From: Orlajensenia leifsoniae
GTDB taxonomy: Bacteria; Actinomycetota; Actinomycetes; Actinomycetales; Microbacteriaceae
Assembly: GCF_004570845.1 (NCBI RefSeq)
Contig: NZ_SPQZ01000001.1
Location: 186,001-250,000, forward strand
DNA: 64,000 nt
Direction of reading: 5' to 3'
In this document: positions 56,488 to 62,905 of the stretch, piece after piece
How the letters are laid out: each line of letters opens with the position of its first letter
Position numbering within the stretch: the stretch's first letter is position 1
The notes under the pieces: generated by a model
The model's input: the letters and a program-made list of their open reading frames with translations, nothing else
Told to the model about the DNA's origin: nothing
Database searches by the model: none
Translations under genes and position numbers: made by a program

Positions 56488-56586
56488 CGCCGATTCAGGG
56501 GACGGATGCTCCGATGCAGACTCCGACCGTGACGACGTGGACCACGCCGGCGAACAGCACGCCGACAGCGGGAGGATGATGGACCC

Positions 56587-57024
56587 ATGCCCGCTGCCCA
56601 CCGTCCCGGCCTTCAGGTCGACTCGGGTCTCACGATCCCCGAGTCCGAGCTGTCCTGGCGGTTCTCCCGGTCATCCGGTCCCGGCGGGCAAGGCGTGAAC
56701 ACCACCGATTCCCGAGCGGAACTCGTCTGGGACGTGGCCGGATCGGCCGCACTGTCTCCGGCACAACGAGAACGTCTCCTCGACCGGCTGAGCAGTCGCG
56801 TCGTCGACGGCGTACTGACGATCAGTGCATCCGAACACCGCGAACAGCTGCGCAACAGGAATGCTGCGCGCGATCGGCTGGTCGCCGTCGTGGTTGAGGC
56901 ACTGCAGCCGCCGTCACCGTCGCGACGGCCGACGAAGCCGAGTCGCGGCGCCAAGGAGAGACGCCTGTCGGCGAAGAAGCGGCGCACCGACGTCAAGCGG
57001 ATGCGTCGCCCACCTCAGGACTGA
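56587..57024 (+). CDS. arfB: alternative ribosome-rescue factor ArfB-like peptidyl-tRNA hydrolase
   Basis: This 145-residue protein has the release-factor GGQ domain: FSRSSGPGGQGVNTTDSRAEL near 26-46 carries the catalytic GGQ, and the C-terminus ends in a long Arg/Lys-rich tail (about 108-141) of the kind that enters the empty mRNA channel. This is the ArfB/YaeJ plan: it frees stalled ribosomes that lack a stop codon. It has no codon-recognition domain, unlike RF1/RF2. Its 3' end overlaps the convergent pterin dehydratase-VOC gene by ten bases. Confidence 0.9.
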   Translation: MPAAHRPGLQVDSGLTIPESELSWRFSRSSGPGGQGVNTTDSRAELVWDVAGSAALSPAQRERLLDRLSSRVVDGVLTISASEHREQLRNRNAARDRLVAVVVEALQPPSPSRRPTKPSRGAKERRLSAKKRRTDVKRMRRPPQD

Positions 57025-57713
57025 CCGCTGGCGACGCAGATGACGCCCGTGTTGCCGTCCTGGTCTGCGATGACGGTGAGCGAGGGCGCGTCGCTGTCAT
57101 CGACCACGGTCCCGCCCGCCGCGACGGCGGCTGCGATCCGCTGCTCGGCCACCTCTGCCGCCACATAGACCTCGAGGTGGAACCGCTGGTTCGAGGTCTC
57201 CTCCTCGTCGGCGTCACCGAACCAGAGGTTCGGCACGCGGCCCGTGGCGTCCCGGATCTCGTCGCTGGGCGACCCGTGGCCCTGGGCGTCGGCGTTCCCG
57301 GTGAGCAGGGCCGCCCACACTGGGGCGATGGTCGCGGAACGCCCCGTGTCGAGGCCGAGTTCGATGACGCTGACCGAGCTCGGGTCGGGGGCGACCCTGT
57401 GTTCGGCGGCGATCTCGGTGATCCGTCGCGCGAGATCGACATCCTGCTGGGTCACCCACTCGACGACGTATTCGGTTCCATCGTCGTCGCGGTAGATGGC
57501 GTCGGGGCTGACCAGCTTGAGGTCGACGTGCCCAAGGCCGATCATCGCGCTCGGGTGGTGTCCGAACTCGTCGCCCGCCTCCCCCACCGCGGTGACGAAC
57601 CGTGCTCCAGTGCCGAAGTCGCCGACCAGGTAGCGGGCATGCAGCCCTTGGGCCAACTTGCGCCAGTCGGTCAGCTTGGCCTCGGCGATCTCCTCGCCCG
57701 TCAGCATGTCCAT
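57015..57713 (-). CDS. fusion of 4a-hydroxytetrahydrobiopterin dehydratase and VOC domain
   Basis: This 232-residue protein joins two folds. Residues ~1-95 are a pterin-4a-carbinolamine dehydratase-like domain, with the GDEFGHHPSAMIGLGHVDLK signature (His-His-Pro) near 47-66. Residues ~110-230 are VOC/glyoxalase-like (VWAALLTGNAD, NQRFHLEVYVAAEVAEQRI, IADQDGNTGVICV). Standalone dehydratases recycle pterin cofactor after aromatic amino-acid hydroxylation; no such hydroxylase is nearby, so the role may differ. The ATG at 57713 has GGGAGG upstream. Confidence 0.85.
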   Translation of the reverse strand: MDMLTGEEIAEAKLTDWRKLAQGLHARYLVGDFGTGARFVTAVGEAGDEFGHHPSAMIGLGHVDLKLVSPDAIYRDDDGTEYVVEWVTQQDVDLARRITEIAAEHRVAPDPSSVSVIELGLDTGRSATIAPVWAALLTGNADAQGHGSPSDEIRDATGRVPNLWFGDADEEETSNQRFHLEVYVAAEVAEQRIAAAVAAGGTVVDDSDAPSLTVIADQDGNTGVICVASGQS

Positions 57714-58017
57714 TCTCGAAAGAACCTCCCTGCGAATCTGCACCGGCCCTCGAGCTCGTCACTCGACGTCGCTGGCTGTGCCGCGGTGCACGTGCCACCC
57801 AGTAAATCCGATGCCGAGCGCGTCATCAAGGAGAATCAGAGCCCGCGGCCTGACCTGACTGGACCCACTTGCGGAGAGGGCTTGACCCCAGCCACTTTCG
57901 CGCGTCGGCGCATCCGCGATCTCGACTCGGTTCAAACCCGAATACGTCCTCGCCCGCGCTAGGTCAAGAGCCCTTTGGGGTGGTTTCAAGGCTGTGGACG
58001 AGTGAAATAATTGGGCC
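57714..58017. other. 304-base gap before DUF7882 copy 3
   Basis: This gap is the divergent promoter region of the dehydratase-VOC gene and the DUF7882 gene. It includes a GTCAAGAGCC (57963-57972), a loose relative of the GTCAA boxes, and an AT-rich AAATAAT stretch about five bases before the ATG at 58018, which suggests a leaderless start. No convincing gene is present. Confidence 0.5.
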
Positions 58018-58338
58018 ATGGGACAGCTGATCTATGGGGCTGGCACCGCCTACGACATGGACGATCGCACCATGAGCCATGTCAAGATCGCCGTGGGCAT
58101 CCGGTTGCGTCGCCAGGAGTCGTTCTACCTCACCTGGTCGGTCCCGCAGAGTCTGGGATCGGGTCGCGTGAGCATCTGGCTGTCCCCGTCCATACCCCTG
58201 CAGTTCCACTTCGCGGGGTCGCGGCCCATCGAACTCAACCGCGATTGGCTCCGGACGCTGGATGCCAGTGCCTTCAATGAGGGCGGCATGGTGATCATGC
58301 CCGAGAGTGAATCCGCGTCAGTTCTCGGCCTCACGTGA
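58018..58338 (+). CDS. DUF7882-type small protein (copy 3 of 3)
   Basis: This 106-residue protein starts MGQLIYGAGTAYDMDDRTMS and shows the family landmarks SHVKIAVGIRLRRQESFYLT, SGRVSIWLSPSIPLQFHF and NRDWLRTLDA. It is closest to copy 2 at 21166 (shared LTWSVP and SIW), while copy 1 at 7468 is diverged. The predicted start has an AT-rich -10 region just before it and no ribosome binding site. Function is unknown; the ligase label seen for relatives has no motif support. Confidence 0.82.
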   Translation: MGQLIYGAGTAYDMDDRTMSHVKIAVGIRLRRQESFYLTWSVPQSLGSGRVSIWLSPSIPLQFHFAGSRPIELNRDWLRTLDASAFNEGGMVIMPESESASVLGLT

Positions 58339-58347
58339 TCGGTGGAG

Positions 58348-58695
58348 TCAGTTGCCGTCGATGAGCCCGAGCAGATTCTTCGCGGCGGTCTCGATCTCGT
58401 CATGGTCGTACTGGCCGGCCCGCGATTCGAGCGAGATGACTGCACAGCGGTGCACGCGACGGAAGTCACCGTACGGGAAGCTGTAGCGCCCCTTGGTCTC
58501 CGCGCTCTGCTCGGTGTCGATTCCGAGGTGCCACTTCGAGTACTCGCCCCAGCCGTGCTTGTCGATGAAGGCGTTCTCCTCGGCGGCCGATGGAGCATGC
58601 TCGCTCCAGTCGTCGCGTTCATCGTGGGTCGCCTGACCGTCGCGCACGAGGGAGCGCGCGTGGGTCAATGCGGCGTCGTTCAGTTTCACAGACAC
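58348..58695 (-). CDS. conserved small protein of unknown function
   Basis: This 115-residue protein starts at GTG 58695 (VSVKLNDAALTHARSLVRDG); a second GTG at 58689 is an alternative. A Trp/Tyr/His-rich middle (GWGEYSKWHLGID, YSFPYGDFRRVHRCAVISLE) and EIETAAKNLLGLID at the end make it look like a conserved actinobacterial unknown of ~110 residues. The HRC...E pattern could bind metal, but this is a guess. It has no signal peptide or membrane segment. Its stop is 9 bases from the convergent DUF7882 gene's stop. Confidence 0.7.
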   Translation of the reverse strand: MSVKLNDAALTHARSLVRDGQATHDERDDWSEHAPSAAEENAFIDKHGWGEYSKWHLGIDTEQSAETKGRYSFPYGDFRRVHRCAVISLESRAGQYDHDEIETAAKNLLGLIDGN

Positions 58696-58827
58696 GATCC
58701 TGCCCTTCTCTCCGGCTGCGGATGCAGCAGGCCTGTCGTCCAGCGCATGTCCATGCGCTGCACGCCGGACAGACAGCAGAGTACAGACTCGATGTGCGAC
58801 GTGGATGATCGACGTCCGACCAGGGAA

Positions 58828-58837
58828 GTCAACCCCT
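58828..58837 (+). promoter_or_regulatory. GTCAACCCCT box upstream of histidine phosphatase
   Basis: This decamer is identical to those at 98 and 6237, followed 31 bases later by -10-like CTAGCGT (58859-58865). The gene starts at 58901 with GAGGGG in front. Confidence 0.45.
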
Positions 58838-58900
58838 CGAAGGCCCTCCGGCTTCGATCTAGCGTGAGATCCATCAGACAATTCCGGAAGAGGGGTGCTC

Positions 58901-59650
58901 GTGGCGAATGGTCCCTGGACCGAGCTGTGGCTCGTCCGGCACGGCGAGAGCATCGGGAACATCGCGGCATCGGCCGCTGAAGTCGACGGCGCCGACGTCA
59001 TTACGTTGGACATCCGGGATGCGGATGTCCCGCTCTCACGCACCGGACACGAACAGGCCGAGGCTCTGCAGCCCTGGCTGGCGGATAGGCGCAGTTCGCT
59101 CGGCTCGGTCTGGTGCTCGCCCTACGTCCGGGCTCGCCAGACCCTCGATGCGGCACTCGGCCAGGACCGATCCGACATCCGGATCGCCGTCGACGAACGC
59201 CTGCGCGACCGCGAGCTCGGCATCCTCGATCTGCTCACGACCACCGGTGTGCGCAACCTGCATCCCGACGAGGTGGCACGTCGTCAGCACCTCGGCAAGT
59301 TCTACCACCGGCCACCAGGTGGCGAGTCCTGGGCCGACGTCGTGCTGAGGCTGCGTTCCTTCGTCGCGGATGCGCTGCCGAGCGAGCACGTCCATTCGAG
59401 CTCGGCCCTCGTCGTCGCACACGACGCCGTCGTCATGCTCTTCCTCTACATCTGCCTCGACCTCTCGGAGGCCGAGTTGTTGGAGTTCGCCCAGAGCCAC
59501 ACCGTGGCCAATGCGTCGGTGACGCACCTGGCACGTCCGTCCACGGAAGATCGATGGGATCTCGTGGACTTCTCGAACGTGGACCACCTAGAGCACGGCG
59601 GGGCACCGGTCACCGTGCACCCCGGGGACGACGATGTCCGACCAGCCTGA
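58901..59650 (+). CDS. histidine phosphatase (phosphoglycerate mutase-like) family protein
   Basis: This 249-residue protein has the catalytic LWLVRHGESIGN near residue 9 (phospho-acceptor His), PLSRTGHEQAEAL near 45, a second-site Arg in SPYVRARQTLDAAL near 75-88, and a C-terminal His in VVAHDAVVMLFLY near 165. It should remove phosphate from a small molecule or protein. GTG 58901 is preferred over 58895 because GGAAGAGGGG then has proper spacing. The next gene starts inside its last codons (17-base overlap), so the two are co-transcribed. Confidence 0.88.
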   Translation: MANGPWTELWLVRHGESIGNIAASAAEVDGADVITLDIRDADVPLSRTGHEQAEALQPWLADRRSSLGSVWCSPYVRARQTLDAALGQDRSDIRIAVDERLRDRELGILDLLTTTGVRNLHPDEVARRQHLGKFYHRPPGGESWADVVLRLRSFVADALPSEHVHSSSALVVAHDAVVMLFLYICLDLSEAELLEFAQSHTVANASVTHLARPSTEDRWDLVDFSNVDHLEHGGAPVTVHPGDDDVRPA

Positions 59651-60530
59651 CGCAACGGGCGACGGGGAGGTCACCGCCGAGGTCCTTCGGCGCTGGCCAC
59701 TACCAGAGCCGGGCGACTCCAAGCACAGCCGCGGGCGGATCGCCGTGGTCGGCGGCTCGGAACGGGCGCCGGGTGCCGTCTCGCTGGCTGGCCTGTCGGC
59801 TCTGCGTGTCGGGGCAGGGAGGCTCTCATTGCACGTGCCACGGGCAGTGGCGGTTCCACTCGCCGTCGCCGTTCCCGAGGGCGGGGTGTTCCCGTTCGAC
59901 GACGACCTGACCCCCGAGGCGATCGACGACCTGTCGAGTTCCGACGCGGTGCTGATCGGCCCCGGCCTCACCGATGCCGGCACCACGATCCGGCTACTCC
60001 GCGCAGTGCTCCCCGTGCTGGAACCCGCGACCGTGGTCGTCCTGGATGCCTTCGCCTTGGGCGTGCTGCCCGAGCTCGCAGACGACATTCGGAAGTCGGC
60101 GAACCCGCTGGTGCTCACCCCGAACCGGGAGGAGGCCGCGTTACTGCTCGACAGCGATGACGACGACAGCGGCGCCAGCGACGAGGATGCGGGCCCGAGG
60201 GACGTGGCCCGCATCGCCGCCACCTACGACGCCGTCGTCAGCTGCTACGGCATCGTGGGTTCGCCCTCCGGTCAGACGTGGAGCATCCGTTCTGACAACC
60301 CGGGTCTTGCGACATCCGGTAGCGGCGACGTTCTGGCTGGAGCCGTCGTCGGACTCGCCGCGCGAACCGGCGACGGTGCCCAGGCGGCCGTCTGGGGCAC
60401 CTTCCTGCAGACTGCGGCCGGTGACGCCCTGGTGGAGCAGGTCGGTGCCATCGGATTCCTCGCACGTCAGATCTCCGAGCAGCTTCCGATCTCCCTGGAC
60501 CGAGTCGTCAGCCGGACGGGCGCATCGTGA
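59634..60530 (+). CDS. nnrD: ADP-dependent NAD(P)H-hydrate dehydratase
   Basis: This 298-residue protein repairs hydrated NAD(P)H (NADHX) to NAD(P)H using ADP or ATP. Visible are HSRGRIAVVGGSERAPGAVSL near 31-51, VLIGPGLTDAGTT near 108, LTPNREEAALLLDSDDD (a negatively charged insertion follows) near 160, and SGSGDVLAGAVVGLAA near 229, the ribokinase-like catalytic Asp. It lacks the NnrE epimerase domain that many bacteria fuse to it, so an NnrE gene should be elsewhere. It overlaps the histidine phosphatase gene upstream. Confidence 0.9.
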   Translation: MSDQPDATGDGEVTAEVLRRWPLPEPGDSKHSRGRIAVVGGSERAPGAVSLAGLSALRVGAGRLSLHVPRAVAVPLAVAVPEGGVFPFDDDLTPEAIDDLSSSDAVLIGPGLTDAGTTIRLLRAVLPVLEPATVVVLDAFALGVLPELADDIRKSANPLVLTPNREEAALLLDSDDDDSGASDEDAGPRDVARIAATYDAVVSCYGIVGSPSGQTWSIRSDNPGLATSGSGDVLAGAVVGLAARTGDGAQAAVWGTFLQTAAGDALVEQVGAIGFLARQISEQLPISLDRVVSRTGAS

Positions 60531-60548
60531 CGCTTCACCAGCAATGGC

Positions 60549-61652
60549 TCAGGCGCTGAGCCAGCCGTCTACGTCCTCGAACTCGTCGACGCTCCATTCG
60601 TCGCGCCAGTCGATGATGGGGTGCGATCCGTCGAAGCGGATGGGCAGCCAGACATAGTCGGCGATCGCCGTGTTCTCGCCCAGGCCGGCCGTCATTGCTG
60701 CGCGGCTGTCACCTGTGTCGGTCTGCGGCGCACTCGAGGGAACGGCTTCCCCTTGGGCCATGGCCGCAACCACGTCGTAGACGTTGGGCATGTTCTCGGG
60801 CAACTGCGGGAGCCACCGATCCGCGAGGGCGATATAGAGGTCTTTCTTGAGCGGATGCTTGAACACGCAGCTGATCTGCGACCGGAAGGACGTACGGCTT
60901 GGGTCGTCCGGATGCGGGTCGCCGAGCACAGTCCATGGCCCGTGATAGTCGGGAGCCGAAGCGACCTCCGAGAAGTTCGGGAAGTATCCGGTCGACCCCG
61001 ACGTGACAAGGTAGTGCACGCCGTCGCGCTCGAAATGTGCGGGAGCCTCACGGGTGAATGGTGGGCTCGGGTGCGGGAAGTGGAGAGAGTGCTCGCCGGT
61101 GACATCCGTGTAGTCGTCTGTCAGTTCAGCGACGACGAGGTCGGTGTGCACCTTCTCGAAGAAGTAGTAGGCCTTCCTGGTCCCGGGATCGACGACCAGG
61201 TCGAAGTCGCCGGCGCTCATGCCCAGCGGGGTCAGGCCGGCTCGGACGATCTCGTAGGGACCGAGGAGGGAGTCCGAGGTGAGCACGGTCGACGCCTGTG
61301 TGTCATGGGCACCGTCCCCCATGACCTTGAGCCAGCAGACGTACTTGCCGGTCCGCTCGTTGAAGATGATGTGCGGGCGGTCCATCTTCTGCGCGGGGTG
61401 CAGAGGAGATGACTGGTCGTCGAGCACGGGCGGGATGATCAGGCCGAGATCGTCCCAGTTGTAGAGGTCGGTCGAGGAGTATGCGCGCACGCCCCAATGC
61501 CAGTTGCCGCTGCCCGGGGTCGTGTGCTCCTTGTTCTCGCCGTACCAGTAGAAGGTGTCGTTCTCGAAGTACAGGGAGCCGCCATGGGCCTGGATCCGTT
61601 CGCCATTCGTGTCGAGCCATGGCTGGCCGGGCCGGATCGCATCGTTGGTCAT
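60549..61652 (-). CDS. glycoside hydrolase family 43-like beta-propeller protein
   Basis: This 367-residue protein is a five-bladed beta-propeller of the GH43 type: WLDTNGERIQAHGGSLYFEN near 12-31 supplies the first blade with a catalytic-type Asp region, FYWYGENKEH near 33-42, DRPHIIFNERTGKYVCWL near 92-109, and MSAGDFDLVVDPGTRKAYYF near 148-167. Acid-base residues cannot be fixed by eye. There is no signal peptide, so it acts inside the cell on imported sugar chains. Its start overlaps the GH1 stop (ATGA), making it the last gene of this operon. Confidence 0.82.
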   Translation of the reverse strand: MTNDAIRPGQPWLDTNGERIQAHGGSLYFENDTFYWYGENKEHTTPGSGNWHWGVRAYSSTDLYNWDDLGLIIPPVLDDQSSPLHPAQKMDRPHIIFNERTGKYVCWLKVMGDGAHDTQASTVLTSDSLLGPYEIVRAGLTPLGMSAGDFDLVVDPGTRKAYYFFEKVHTDLVVAELTDDYTDVTGEHSLHFPHPSPPFTREAPAHFERDGVHYLVTSGSTGYFPNFSEVASAPDYHGPWTVLGDPHPDDPSRTSFRSQISCVFKHPLKKDLYIALADRWLPQLPENMPNVYDVVAAMAQGEAVPSSAPQTDTGDSRAAMTAGLGENTAIADYVWLPIRFDGSHPIIDWRDEWSVDEFEDVDGWLSA

Positions 61653-62905
61653 GACAGGTGTGCTCCATTCGTCTCTGCGACACGGCCGAGCCATCTTGCG
61701 CTGCCCTTGGGCGTTCGTTCGAACGAGGTGCGATCCACAGCGACGAGGCCGAACGTGATGGCGTATCCGTGCACCCATTCGAAATTGTCGATGAATGTCC
61801 AGTGCAGGTATCCGCGCACATCGAGTCCGTCTGCCAGGGTCCGCGCGATGCCGTTGAGAGCGCCGGTGGTGTAGTCGATGCGCCGTCGGTCGTCACTTGT
61901 GGCGATACCGTTCTCCGTCACGATCATGGGTGTGCCTCCGGTGACATCCCACGCGCGGCGGAGAGCGATCTCGAGAGCGTCAGGCCGGTACGCCCACGCA
62001 GTCTGGGTGAGTTCGGCACCCGCGGGTGCGCCTTCCAGGCCATCCGGTCCGACGAGCTGGCTCGTGTAGGACTGCACGCCCACCCAGTCGTCATCGCGCG
62101 AAGCCTCGAGATAGGTGTCCTCCCAGACGCGCTGGTAGTGGTCGAGCCGGTCTTCGTACCCCTCGCGCGCCACGAGACTCTGGATGGCGATGGTCCATCC
62201 GACCTTGGCTGACGTTCTCGCCCGCAGGATCTCGCGAGCTCGGGCGTGCGCGCGGAGCATGGTCTGCGCGGCTTCGTCCTTCGGTTCGGGCATGGAGAAC
62301 GCGTTGAGACCGGCTTCACCATCGACCGCCGAACGTGCCGCCCCCGTGCGGGCGAGCACCGCCGCGGGGTCCGGGTACTGCAGCGGAATCGACATCTGGT
62401 ACATGACAGCGAACATGTTCGGCTCGTTGATCGTCGCCACCCAGGTGACGCCGTCGAGGATCGGGCAGACCGCGGCGACGTAGTCGCCGAAGCGGTCGAC
62501 CACCTCAGATGATCCCCACCCTCCCGATTGGACGAACCACAGTGGGCTCGAGAAGTGGTGGAGGGTCACGACGGGCTCGACGCCCTGCGCGAGGCAATAG
62601 TCGATGATCCGCCGATAGTGGGCGAGCTCGGCAGCCGAGAAATCGCCTCGAACAGGCTCCACACGCGCCCACTCGATCCCGAAGCGGAAGGAGTTCAGGC
62701 CGAGCGACTTCAGCAGGTCGATGTCCTCTTTCCACCGGTGGTAGAAGTCGACGGAGTCACCGCTGCGCTCTACGAACGACGAGCCGGGCAGCTGCTCCAA
62801 GGCCCACATGTCGCTGTTGAGGTTGTTGCCCTCGTTCTGGTGCGGCGCGCATGATGCTCCCCACAGGAAACCGGCGGGAAAGACGATGTCGGCGTTCACG
62901 GCCAT
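61649..62905 (-). CDS. glycoside hydrolase family 1 (beta-glycosidase)
   Basis: This 418-residue GH1 enzyme has a (beta/alpha)8 barrel. It has FLWGASCAPHQNEGNN near 13-28 (substrate-binding Gln and Glu), acid/base Glu in ATINEPNMF near 160, and nucleophile Glu in IVTENGIA near 335. The closing LHWTFIDNFEWVHGY is intact. It hydrolyses beta-linked glucosides or galactosides or related chains. There is no signal peptide. It overlaps its neighbours on both sides, so it is produced with the GH43-like protein and the upstream (alpha/alpha)6 enzyme. Confidence 0.92.
   Translation of the reverse strand: MAVNADIVFPAGFLWGASCAPHQNEGNNLNSDMWALEQLPGSSFVERSGDSVDFYHRWKEDIDLLKSLGLNSFRFGIEWARVEPVRGDFSAAELAHYRRIIDYCLAQGVEPVVTLHHFSSPLWFVQSGGWGSSEVVDRFGDYVAAVCPILDGVTWVATINEPNMFAVMYQMSIPLQYPDPAAVLARTGAARSAVDGEAGLNAFSMPEPKDEAAQTMLRAHARAREILRARTSAKVGWTIAIQSLVAREGYEDRLDHYQRVWEDTYLEASRDDDWVGVQSYTSQLVGPDGLEGAPAGAELTQTAWAYRPDALEIALRRAWDVTGGTPMIVTENGIATSDDRRRIDYTTGALNGIARTLADGLDVRGYLHWTFIDNFEWVHGYAITFGLVAVDRTSFERTPKGSARWLGRVAETNGAHLS

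Noticed and set aside
57759-58019. Possible 86-residue protein in the gap before DUF7882 copy 3
   Set aside because: It overlaps the promoter and start of the DUF7882 gene, has no ribosome binding site and matches no family.
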